NCBI RefSeq assembly: GCF_017876755.1
Contig: NZ_JAGIOO010000001.1
Location: forward strand, 4,387,786 to 4,451,785
Origin: Crossiella equi
Lineage (GTDB): Bacteria > Actinomycetota > Actinomycetes > Mycobacteriales > Pseudonocardiaceae
Direction of reading: 5' to 3'
DNA length: 64,000 bases
Part shown: in pieces, positions 25,714-33,642 of the stretch
How the letters are laid out: each line of letters begins with the position of its first letter
How positions within the stretch are numbered: position 1 is the first letter of the stretch
Position numbers and translations under genes: made by a program
Notes under the pieces: model-generated
What the model was told of the DNA's origin: nothing
Databases searched by the model: none
The model's input: only the letters and a program-made list of their open reading frames with translations

Positions 25714-26124
25714 ATGACTGCGACACCCCATGAGTCCGTCGGCGAAGTCCAGGCTTCGCTCCGGGGCCAGGTCCGGTCGGCGGTGGAAGCGGAGCTCGCC
25801 CGGCTGCTGACGGCGGTGCGCGAGCTGGGCAAGGTGACTCCCGAGTTCAGGGAGCCCCTCGCCGAGGTCGAGGTGTCCACCGCGGAGGAGCGGCCCCTGG
25901 GCCGGGCCCGCAAGGTCAGCGTCTCCCTGCCAGAGGAGCTGACCGCGGCCGTGCAGCAGCGGGTAGGCCGTGGCGAGTTCAGCCAGTACGTGGCTGAGGC
26001 CGTTGCCCGGCAACTGGAGCTGGACCTGCTGCACGAACTCGCCGAGATGCTCGAGGCCGAGCACGGTCCGGTACCGGCGGAGCTTGTGGCGGAGGCGGGA
26101 GCGGCATGGCCGGACGCCCGGTAG
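25714..26124 (+). CDS. Antitoxin-like protein of the downstream PIN toxin
   Basis: A 136-residue acidic protein. The N-terminal half is helical, with a likely coiled coil at 18-45. Residues about 66-105 (RKVSVSLPEELTAAVQQRV then FSQYVAEAVARQLE) match the strand-helix-helix pattern of ribbon-helix-helix DNA-binding antitoxins. The C-terminal acidic tail would wrap the toxin. The stop overlaps the PIN gene by 19 bases, the usual antitoxin-first layout. It probably neutralises the PIN nuclease and represses its own promoter. Confidence 0.75.
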   Translation: MTATPHESVGEVQASLRGQVRSAVEAELARLLTAVRELGKVTPEFREPLAEVEVSTAEERPLGRARKVSVSLPEELTAAVQQRVGRGEFSQYVAEAVARQLELDLLHELAEMLEAEHGPVPAELVAEAGAAWPDAR

Positions 26125-26540
26125 CGGTGGGCGGGGCCCTCGTACTGGACAGCGAGGGCCTGGTCAAGCTCGCCGCCGGGGATGCCCGCGCGCGGGCCTT
26201 CCTGCACACGGCGCTCAGCCGCAGTGCCCGGGTGACGGTCAGCGCGGTCACCTTGACAGAGGTCCTTCGCGGAGGCGCCCGCGACGCGTCGGTCCACCGA
26301 GTGCTGTCCCGGGTCGTGACTGAGCCGGTCTCCCCCGAGCTGGGCAGGGCAGCTGGTGAGCTGCTCGGCGCCACCGGGTTGTCAGGACACCGCTGTGCGA
26401 TCGACGCTGTCGTCGCGGCCACCGCGCTTCGCCAGGTGCGTCCGGTTGTGCTGCTCACCAGCGACTCGGACGACATGAACAAGCTGGTCGAAGAATCGGG
26501 TACCGCCAAGGAACAACGGGTGGTCGTCGTCCACGTGTGA
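26106..26540 (+). CDS. PIN-domain ribonuclease, toxin of a VapBC-like pair
   Basis: A 144-residue PIN nuclease. The acidic metal-binding residues are D15 (LVLDSEG), E52 (TLTEVLRG), D100 (CAIDAVVAATAL) and D120/D122 (LTSDSDDM), which is a complete active site. Members cleave tRNA or rRNA when released from their antitoxin. The ATG lies inside the end of the antitoxin gene. A 14-base stem hairpin follows the stop, closing a two-gene unit. Its target RNA cannot be read from sequence. Confidence 0.85.
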   Translation: MAGRPVAVGGALVLDSEGLVKLAAGDARARAFLHTALSRSARVTVSAVTLTEVLRGGARDASVHRVLSRVVTEPVSPELGRAAGELLGATGLSGHRCAIDAVVAATALRQVRPVVLLTSDSDDMNKLVEESGTAKEQRVVVVHV

Positions 26541-26557
26541 CCACCCCTGGAAACACA

Positions 26558-26593
26558 CACACCCGGCATCCGGGGACGCGGATGCCGGGTGTG
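26558..26593 (+). terminator. Terminator hairpin after the toxin-antitoxin pair
   Basis: CACACCCGGCATCC and GGATGCCGGGTGTG form a perfect 14-base stem around an 8-base loop, 17 bases after the PIN stop. The rest of the gap to 26820 shows no gene. Confidence 0.75.
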
Positions 26594-26819
26594 ACGAGTG
26601 GCGGTGTGAACCTCCCCCAGAAGGCTCCCCCAGTACCGCCGTGCCGCTGGTGCAGCGCGAACCAACCACCGACACGACAAAGATTCCATGACCCTCTTGA
26701 GCGAGCCTAACCGCGAACTAAACGGGTCGTCCGGGGCTCGTTGAGGGCCTTCAGTGTGCCTTCCGGGGCGAGGGCGTACCAGGCTTTTGGCCGAAAGCAG
26801 CCCTTCCGGACGACCCCGC

Positions 26820-29627
26820 CTACGCAAGCTGGGCGAGGCGCTCGCGCAGCTGCTCGTACTCGGGTAGGCGCAGCACCTCGTACAGCTCCAGGGAGCGCTG
26901 CCAGACCATCTTGGCGCCGGAGGTGTCGCCCCGGGAGAGCAGCACCTCGCCGAACTCCAGGAGCATGCGCGCCTCCTGCGGTTTGGAGCCCGCCGCCTCG
27001 GCCGCGGCCACCGCGTCCCGGTAGTACCGCTCCGCCTCGTCCAGGCGGCCCAGGTCCCGGCTCACGTCGCCCATGCCGCCCAGCACGATGGCCATGCGGT
27101 CGTTGTTGTTGGAGTCGCGGTAGATGTCCAGGGCCTCGCGCAGGTGCACCAGGGCCTGCTCGTGGTCCTGGTGGCGGATGGCGATCTCGGCCATGTTGGT
27201 CAGCGCGATGGGCAGCACGAAGAAGTTGCCGATGCGGCGGCTCAGCTCGATCGCCCGGCGGCAGCTGGCCACCGCCTCGTCCTCGCGACCGGTCTCGAAC
27301 AGGTACTGCGTCATGTTGCTGGACAGCAGCGCCAGCGAGGCCAGGTCGCCGATCTCCTCGGCGATCCGGTACGCGGTGGAGTCGTGGTGCAGCGACAGCT
27401 CGGGCAGGCCGCGGCGGCCGTGGATCATGCCCAGCGCGGTGTGGATGCGCACCTCGCCCCAGCGGTTGCCCAGCAGCTGCGCGGAGGCCAGGCCGATCTG
27501 GTTGACCTTGACCGCATCCTCCCACGGGAAGCGGGCGTCCAGGTACGGGTTGAGCATGGTCGGCAGCTGCCAGGCCGCCTCGTGCTGGCCGGTCTCCTCC
27601 GCGTACTTCACCAGCGCGGTCAGGTTGGCCCACTCCGCGTCGAAGAAGGCCAGCGCCTGCTGGCGGTCGGACAGCGTCGGCTGGCGCACGTGCGGGCGTG
27701 TCAGGCCCGGGCGCAGGTCGTCCAGGATCGGCCGCATCAGCCGCCGCGCCCGGTCGGCCACCACCAGGTAGTAGTCGAGCAGGCCGCGCATCGCGTTCTC
27801 CCGCTCGGACTCCTCGGTCTCGGTGCGGAAGAGCGTGCGGGCGTACAGGCGCATGAGGTCGTGCATGGAGAACCGGTCGACCTCGTGCTCGATCACCAGG
27901 TGCGCGGCGGCCAGCGCGCGCAGCGAGCGGCGGGCCTGCGCCACGCCGACCTCGGCCATGGTGGCCACCAGGTACGGCGAGACGTCCCGGCCCGGGTGCC
28001 CGCCGAGCAGCCGGAACACGCTGGCGTGCTGCACCGGCAGGTCGCGGTAGGACAGGTCGAACGCGCCGCGCACCGAGGTGTCGGTCTCCTCGACGTCCAG
28101 CGCCGCCAGCCGCTCGTGCTCGTCGGCCAGCTCCTCGACCAGGTCGGCGACCTCGCGCTCCGGGTTGACCGCCAGGCGCGCGGCCGCGATGCGCAGCGCC
28201 AGCGGCAGGTTGCCGCACAGCTCGGCCAGCCTGCGCACCTGGGCCAGGTCGTGCTCGGAGTGCCGCTCCCCGGCCACCCGGTTGATCAGCTGCACGGTGT
28301 CGGCCATGGACAGCGTGTCCAGCGGCAGCACCCGGGCGCCGTTGGTGACCACCAGGCCGTCCAGGCGCCTGCGGCTGGTGACCACGGTGAACGCGCCGCT
28401 GGTCGGCAGCAGCGGGCGCACCTGGTCGGAGTCGTGCGCGTCGTCGAGCAGCACCAGCATGCGCCGCCCGGCGATGGTCGAGCGGTACAGCGCCAGGCGC
28501 TCGTCGAACTCGGTGGGCACCGACTCCGGCCGCACGCCCAGCGCGACCAGGAAGTGCCGCAGCACCTCGGCCGGGTCGACCGGCTTGTGCTCGAGGTCGA
28601 ACCCGCGCAGCGAGGCGAACAGCTGCCCGTCCGGGAACTCCGCGGCCGCGCGCTGCGCCCAGGTCAGCGCGAGCGCGCTCTTGCCCACGCCCGCGGTACC
28701 GGCCAGCACCGCGATGCGCGGGCCGTCGGCCATGCCCACCAGGCGGTTGAGCCAGGCCAGCTCGGCGTTGCGGCCGGTGAACCCGGCGGGCGCGGGCGGC
28801 AGCTGCACCGGCACGCTGGGCAGCGCCGAAGGCGGCGGGGCCGGGCGGTGCTGGGTGTGCTCCTCGGGCGCGATCTCGTCGGTGAGCACCTGCCGGTGCA
28901 GCTCCTGGAGCGTCGGCCCGGGGTCGATGCCCAGCTCGTCGACCAGGCGCGCGCGGAAGGACTGGTAGGCGCCGAGCGCGTCGGCCCGCCGCCCGCTGCG
29001 GTAGAGCGCGAGCACCAGCTGCCCGACCAGGCGCTCCCGGAACGGCTGCTCGGCCACCAGGCGCTGGAGCTCGACCACGACCTCGCCGTGCCGCCCCAGG
29101 TCCAGCTCGGCCTGGATCCACTCCTCGACCGCGACCAACCGCAGCTCCTCCAGCTCCGGCGCCACGTCCCGCAGCACCTGCGAGGAGGGCACGTCGCTGA
29201 GCACCGGCCCGCGCCACAGCTTGACCGCCTGGCTGAGCAGGTCACGCCGGGTGCTCGCGGGCTCGCCGCGCGCGGCGCTGATCAGCGAGCGGGCGCGGTG
29301 CAGGTCGACCAGGCGCGGGTCGGCGCGCAGCAGGTAGCCGGAGGCGTGCGTGATCAGCATGACCTGACCGCTCGGGTCGGCCTCGGTGAGCACACGCCGC
29401 AGCCGGGAGACGTGCCCGTGCACCACGGTGCGCGCGGTGGCGGGCGGCTCGTCCTCCCACAGCGTGGCCTGGATGCGGTCGTGCCCGACGACCTGGTTGA
29501 CCTCCATGGACAGCAGGGCCAGCAGGCAGCGCGCGCCCGCCCGGCCCATCGGCAGCGGGGTGCCCCCGACCACCAGCTCGACCGGGCCGAGCACGCGGAA
29601 CTCCAGCGGTGGCAACGTCTCGGTCAT
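26820..29627 (-). CDS. AfsR/SARP-type transcriptional regulator (SARP-NB-ARC-TPR)
   Basis: A 935-residue multidomain regulator. The N-terminal OmpR-like DNA-binding domain (about 8-95; LEFRVLGPVELVVGG, TVVHGHVSRLRRVL) is followed by a bacterial transcriptional activation domain to about 260. The NB-ARC ATPase follows, with Walker A AGTAGVGKSALAL, Walker B MLVLLDDAHDS and a conserved LRIAAARLA/GAFDLSYRDLP region. The C-terminal 300 residues are TPR repeats. Such proteins switch on secondary-metabolite or morphological genes in response to ATP and cues. The ATG overlaps the stop of the upstream paralogue (ATGA). No biosynthetic cluster lies within the window, so targets are unknown. Confidence 0.92.
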   Translation of the reverse strand: MTETLPPLEFRVLGPVELVVGGTPLPMGRAGARCLLALLSMEVNQVVGHDRIQATLWEDEPPATARTVVHGHVSRLRRVLTEADPSGQVMLITHASGYLLRADPRLVDLHRARSLISAARGEPASTRRDLLSQAVKLWRGPVLSDVPSSQVLRDVAPELEELRLVAVEEWIQAELDLGRHGEVVVELQRLVAEQPFRERLVGQLVLALYRSGRRADALGAYQSFRARLVDELGIDPGPTLQELHRQVLTDEIAPEEHTQHRPAPPPSALPSVPVQLPPAPAGFTGRNAELAWLNRLVGMADGPRIAVLAGTAGVGKSALALTWAQRAAAEFPDGQLFASLRGFDLEHKPVDPAEVLRHFLVALGVRPESVPTEFDERLALYRSTIAGRRMLVLLDDAHDSDQVRPLLPTSGAFTVVTSRRRLDGLVVTNGARVLPLDTLSMADTVQLINRVAGERHSEHDLAQVRRLAELCGNLPLALRIAAARLAVNPEREVADLVEELADEHERLAALDVEETDTSVRGAFDLSYRDLPVQHASVFRLLGGHPGRDVSPYLVATMAEVGVAQARRSLRALAAAHLVIEHEVDRFSMHDLMRLYARTLFRTETEESERENAMRGLLDYYLVVADRARRLMRPILDDLRPGLTRPHVRQPTLSDRQQALAFFDAEWANLTALVKYAEETGQHEAAWQLPTMLNPYLDARFPWEDAVKVNQIGLASAQLLGNRWGEVRIHTALGMIHGRRGLPELSLHHDSTAYRIAEEIGDLASLALLSSNMTQYLFETGREDEAVASCRRAIELSRRIGNFFVLPIALTNMAEIAIRHQDHEQALVHLREALDIYRDSNNNDRMAIVLGGMGDVSRDLGRLDEAERYYRDAVAAAEAAGSKPQEARMLLEFGEVLLSRGDTSGAKMVWQRSLELYEVLRLPEYEQLRERLAQLA

Positions 29628-32419
29628 GCCAGCGCCTCCAGCCGCGCGCGCAGGGCCTGCGCCTCGGCGCGGTCGTAGGCGTCCAGGATCTCCAGGGCCC
29701 GCCGCCACTGGGTGAGCGCGCCGAGCTGGTCGCCGCGGGCGCTGGCCACGTCGCCGAGCCCGCGCCGGGCGAAGGCCTCCACCCGGGGCATGCCGTGGCT
29801 GATCGCCAGGGCCAGCGCCTGACTGCTGGCCGCGGCCGCACCGGCCACGTCGCCCAGCGCCATCCGCGCGCGGACCAGGTTGTTCAGCGCGGTGGCGCGG
29901 AACTGGCCGTCACCGAGCTCCTCGTCGATGGCGGTGGCGCGCAGGAACAGCGCCTCGGCGCGCTCGGCCTGCCCGGCGTCCAGTGCGAGCAGACCCAGGC
30001 TGTTGGTGATCGCGGACTCGGAGTGCCGGTCGCCGATCTCCCGGTTGAGCCGGATCGCCTCGTGCGCCGCGGTCTCGGCCTCCCCGGTGCGCTTGAGCCA
30101 GACCAGCTGCCCGACGAGGTTGGCCGCGGCCCGCGCCTGGGCGTAGCGGTCCCCGACGGTGTCCGCGGCGCGCAGCGACTCCCGGTAGTGGGCCAGGGCC
30201 TCCTCGGTCCGGCCCAACCGGTGGCAGACCGCGCCGAGGCCGTTGAGCATGGCCGCCCGCCCCGCCTCGTCCCCGGCGGCCGTGGCCGCGGCAAGACCCA
30301 ACTCGTTCACGCTGATCCAGTCCTCCAAGCGGTTGCGCACCGCCAAGTACATGCTGGCGCACCGGGCCAGCCGCCACGCCGCCTCAGGATGCCCCCGCTC
30401 CGCGGCCAGGCGCACCACGGCGAGCACGTTCGCCCGTTCGCCCTCGAACCAACGAAGTGCCTGCTCGGCGACCCACTCCGGATGGGGGTCCGCCTCGCCG
30501 CCCGGCGGCACGCTGAACCCGCGTGTGGGTGGACTGAACTTCACCGAGGCGTGCGCGCACCAGCGCCAGTAGTAGTGGATGAGCGCCCGCACCGCGTCCG
30601 CGCGCTCCGGCTCCGGGATGTCCGTGGCGGCGAGCTCCCGGGCGTGCAGGCGGATCAGGTCGTGCGGGGCGAAGGTGTCCCGGGCGGGCTCGGCCAGCAG
30701 GTGCGCCGAGACCAGCAGGCGCAGCGAGCGCCGGGCCGCGGCCACGGTCTCGCCGGTCAGCGCGGCGATCAGCTCCGGGGACACCGTGGGCCCGGGGTGC
30801 AGGCCGAGCAGGCGGAAGGCCCTGGCCTGCTCGGGCGCGAGGTCGCGGTAGGACAGGTCGAACGCGCCGCGCACCGAGGTGCCGTCCTGGTCCAGCCCGG
30901 CCAGCCGGTGGTTCTCATCCCCGAGCTCGGCGGCCAGCCGTGCCGGGTCGGCCGAGGTGGCCAGGCGGGCGGCCACCACGCGCAGCGCGATCGGCAGGTC
31001 GCCGCACAGCGCGGCCAGCTCGCCCAGCGCCGCCGGGTCGGCGTCGGCCTCGCGCGCCAGCAGGGCCACGCCGTCCTCGCGGGGCAGCGTGCCCAGGGTG
31101 TGGATGCCCGCGCCGTGGCTGACCACCAGGCCGTCCAGGCGGCGCCTGCTGGTGATCACGGCCAGCGAGCCGGGGCCGGGCGGCAGCAGCGGGCGCACCT
31201 GCTCGGAGTCGTGCGCGTCGTCCAGCACCACCAGCACCCGCCGCCCGGCCAGCACCGAGCGGTAGAGCGCGAGGCGTTCGTCGAAGGGCACCGGCACCGC
31301 GCCCGGGGTCAGCCCGGACTCCAGCAGGAACTGGCGCAGCAGCTCGGCGGTGGCCACCGGCGGGTGCTCGGGGTCGAACCCGCGCAGCGAGGCGTGCAGC
31401 ACCCCGTCCGGGAAGTGCTCGGCCGCACCGTTCGCCCAGGTCAGCGCGAGCGCGGACTTGCCGATGCCACCGGCCCCGGTGACCACGCCGACCACCGACT
31501 CCCCGGTGCGCGCGGCCCGGGCGCGCAGGCCGTCCAGCCAGTACAGCTCGGCGGCGCGGCCGGTGAACCCGGCGGGCGCGCCGGGCAGCGTGCCCGGCAG
31601 CGGTCCGGGGTCGACGGGCTCGGCGGCGGACTCCTCCGGGGCGGGCACGCACAGCGCCGGGTCGTCGGCGCGCACGCGCTCGGCCAGCGCGCGCAGCTCC
31701 GGGCCGGGGTCCAGGCCCAGCTCGGCGGCCAGGTGGCCGCGGTAGTCCGCATAGGCGGCCAGCGCCTCGGCCCGGCGCCCGCAGCGGTACAGCGCGAGCA
31801 CGGCGAACTCGGTGAGCCGCTCGCGGAAGGGCTCCTCCGCCAGCAGCGCCAGCAGGGCGGGCAGCACCTCCTCGTGCCGGCCCAGCGCCAGCCGCGCGCC
31901 GAGGTGGTCCTCGGTGATCGTGAGCTTCAGCTCGGCCAGTTCCGGACCCAGGTCGCGGGACAGGGCCGCCGAGCCGAGGTCGGCCAGCGGCTCGCCGCGC
32001 CACAGGGACAGGGCCTGCCCGAGCAGTTCGGCACGCTGCGCGGGCGGCAGGTCACGCGCGGTGGTCGCCAGCCGGCGCGCGCGGTGCGCGTCGACCAGCT
32101 CGGGGTCGACCCGCAGCAGGTATCCCGGCGCGCGGGTGTCCAAGGACACAGGGAGATCGTGTTCGGTGAACAGGCGGCGCAGCCGGGAGACGTAGCCCTG
32201 GACGATGGTGCGCGCGGTCGCCGGGGGTGCTCCGGCCCACAGCACCTCGGTGATTCGTTCCGCGCTGACCACCTGTCCCGGCTCGCTCACCAGCGCCGCG
32301 AGGACGCAGCGCACGCCGGAACCGCCCACCGGGACCGGGTCCTCGCCGACGACGAGCTGGACCGGCCCGAGCAGGCGGAACTCGACCGTCCCCTTGTCGT
32401 CGCGCCGCACGGTGGGCAC
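29624..32419 (-). CDS. AfsR/SARP-type transcriptional regulator, tandem paralogue
   Basis: A 931-residue regulator with the same architecture as its downstream neighbour: DNA-binding domain (VEFRLLGPVQLVVGE; ARTIVQGYVSRLRRLF), BTAD, NB-ARC with Walker A TGAGGIGKSALAL and VLVVLDDAHDSEQV, and C-terminal TPRs. I favour the GTG at 32419, which has AAAGG about eight bases before it and aligns with the start of the second SARP. An ATG at 32521 would add 34 unconserved residues. It is divergent from the ADP-ribosylglycohydrolase gene. The two SARP genes are translationally coupled and probably arose by duplication. Confidence 0.9.
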   Translation of the reverse strand: MPTVRRDDKGTVEFRLLGPVQLVVGEDPVPVGGSGVRCVLAALVSEPGQVVSAERITEVLWAGAPPATARTIVQGYVSRLRRLFTEHDLPVSLDTRAPGYLLRVDPELVDAHRARRLATTARDLPPAQRAELLGQALSLWRGEPLADLGSAALSRDLGPELAELKLTITEDHLGARLALGRHEEVLPALLALLAEEPFRERLTEFAVLALYRCGRRAEALAAYADYRGHLAAELGLDPGPELRALAERVRADDPALCVPAPEESAAEPVDPGPLPGTLPGAPAGFTGRAAELYWLDGLRARAARTGESVVGVVTGAGGIGKSALALTWANGAAEHFPDGVLHASLRGFDPEHPPVATAELLRQFLLESGLTPGAVPVPFDERLALYRSVLAGRRVLVVLDDAHDSEQVRPLLPPGPGSLAVITSRRRLDGLVVSHGAGIHTLGTLPREDGVALLAREADADPAALGELAALCGDLPIALRVVAARLATSADPARLAAELGDENHRLAGLDQDGTSVRGAFDLSYRDLAPEQARAFRLLGLHPGPTVSPELIAALTGETVAAARRSLRLLVSAHLLAEPARDTFAPHDLIRLHARELAATDIPEPERADAVRALIHYYWRWCAHASVKFSPPTRGFSVPPGGEADPHPEWVAEQALRWFEGERANVLAVVRLAAERGHPEAAWRLARCASMYLAVRNRLEDWISVNELGLAAATAAGDEAGRAAMLNGLGAVCHRLGRTEEALAHYRESLRAADTVGDRYAQARAAANLVGQLVWLKRTGEAETAAHEAIRLNREIGDRHSESAITNSLGLLALDAGQAERAEALFLRATAIDEELGDGQFRATALNNLVRARMALGDVAGAAAASSQALALAISHGMPRVEAFARRGLGDVASARGDQLGALTQWRRALEILDAYDRAEAQALRARLEALA

Positions 32420-32464
32420 GTTACGACCTTTCGCCACCACCTGGGTAAGTAGCGGTGGGCCATT

Positions 32465-32478
32465 CCGTAGTAGTACGG
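32465..32478. promoter_or_regulatory. Inverted repeat CCGTA/TACGG in divergent promoter
   Basis: CCGTA and TACGG arms with a 4-base spacer lie in the 131-base gap between the SARP operon and the ADP-ribosylglycohydrolase gene. It could be an operator for either side. Confidence 0.3.
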
Positions 32479-32550
32479 AGGCCCCGGACGGGGGATCGCT
32501 CGTTAGGGTTTCTTCAGACATCCATTCGAGGACCCCGCCGGAGGCGCGCA

Positions 32551-33642
32551 GTGCCAGCAGATCCGACGGCGCTCCTCGACCGGGGCGCCGGCTGCCTGCT
32601 CGGCGGTGCGGTCGGCGACGCGCTGGGCGCGCCCGTGGAGTTCCTCGCCCGCCAGGAGATCCGCCGCGAGTTCGGCCCGGCCGGGATCACCGACCCGCCC
32701 AGACCAGCGCTGATCACCGACGACACCCAGTTGACGCTGTTCACCGCCGAGGGCTACCTGCACGCCTGGGTGCGCGGCAAGCACCGCGGCGTGTGGGGTC
32801 CGACCGAGACGGTGTGGCAGAGCTACCGGCGCTGGCTGACCACGCAGCAGCTGGACGGCCCGGCCCCGCTGGCCCGGGGCCTGCTCGCGGACAAGCGCCT
32901 GTACGCCAGCCGCGCGCCCGGCGTGACCTGCCTGCGGGTGCTCCAGTCGGCCACGCTGCCCAACACCACCAGCGACTCGCGGGGCTGCGGCGGTGTGACC
33001 AGGGCCGCACCCGCCGGGTTCGCGCCCACCCCGCAGACCGCCTACACGCTCGGCTGCGAATTCGCCGCGCTCACCCACGGTCACCCCTCGGGCTGGGCCC
33101 CGGCGGGCGCGCTGGCCCTGATCGTGCACCTGGTCGCGGTGCGTCAACGCCCATTGGGGGACGCGGTGGACCAGGCCACCGGCCGCGCGCTGCGCGATGA
33201 CCGGGAGACCGGCCTGGCCCTGGCCAACGCCGTGGCGCTGGCCTACAACGACGACGCGGCAGCCCGCCGGGCCCGCGAGGCCAAGGCCTTCGGCCGCCCG
33301 CTCCCGGCCGGTGGACCGTCCGCGAGCTCGGTGGAGAGCCTGGGCGCGGGCTGGGTCGGCCCGGAGGCGCTGGCCATCGCGGTGTACTGCGCGCTGACCC
33401 ACCGCCGCGCCGAGCAGTTCCCGGACGCCCTGCGGCTGGCCGCCAACCACTCCGGGGACAGCGACTCCACCGCCGCGATCACCGGCAACATCCTCGGCGC
33501 GCTGCACGGCACCGCGGTGCTGCCCCGGGAGTGGACCGGGCGGCTGGAGCTGGCCGACGTGATCGACCAGTCCGGCCGCGACCTGGCCGCGAGCTGCGCC
33601 GGGCTGCCCTTCGACGAGGAGCACTACCTGCTGCCGGAGTGA
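32551..33642 (+). CDS. ADP-ribosylglycohydrolase family protein (DraG-like)
   Basis: A 363-residue all-helical ADP-ribosylglycohydrolase. These Mg-dependent enzymes remove ADP-ribose from proteins or other acceptors. The first metal motif is ITDDTQLTLF (about residues 53-62), and the second is GDSDSTAAITGNILGAL near residue 303. The N-terminal AGCLLGGAVGDALGAPVEF is also typical. The GTG at 32551 has CGGAGG eight bases upstream. It overlaps the convergent membrane transferase by 19 bases. No ADP-ribosyltransferase partner is seen in the window, so the substrate is open. Confidence 0.88.
   Translation: MPADPTALLDRGAGCLLGGAVGDALGAPVEFLARQEIRREFGPAGITDPPRPALITDDTQLTLFTAEGYLHAWVRGKHRGVWGPTETVWQSYRRWLTTQQLDGPAPLARGLLADKRLYASRAPGVTCLRVLQSATLPNTTSDSRGCGGVTRAAPAGFAPTPQTAYTLGCEFAALTHGHPSGWAPAGALALIVHLVAVRQRPLGDAVDQATGRALRDDRETGLALANAVALAYNDDAAARRAREAKAFGRPLPAGGPSASSVESLGAGWVGPEALAIAVYCALTHRRAEQFPDALRLAANHSGDSDSTAAITGNILGALHGTAVLPREWTGRLELADVIDQSGRDLAASCAGLPFDEEHYLLPE

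Noticed and set aside
29609-32452. Long plus-strand open frame (947 codons) antisense to the tandem SARP genes
   Set aside because: The minus strand encodes recognisable DNA-binding, NB-ARC and TPR domains over the same bases. The plus frame is a Gln/Arg/Val-rich, low-complexity shadow of GC-biased codons.
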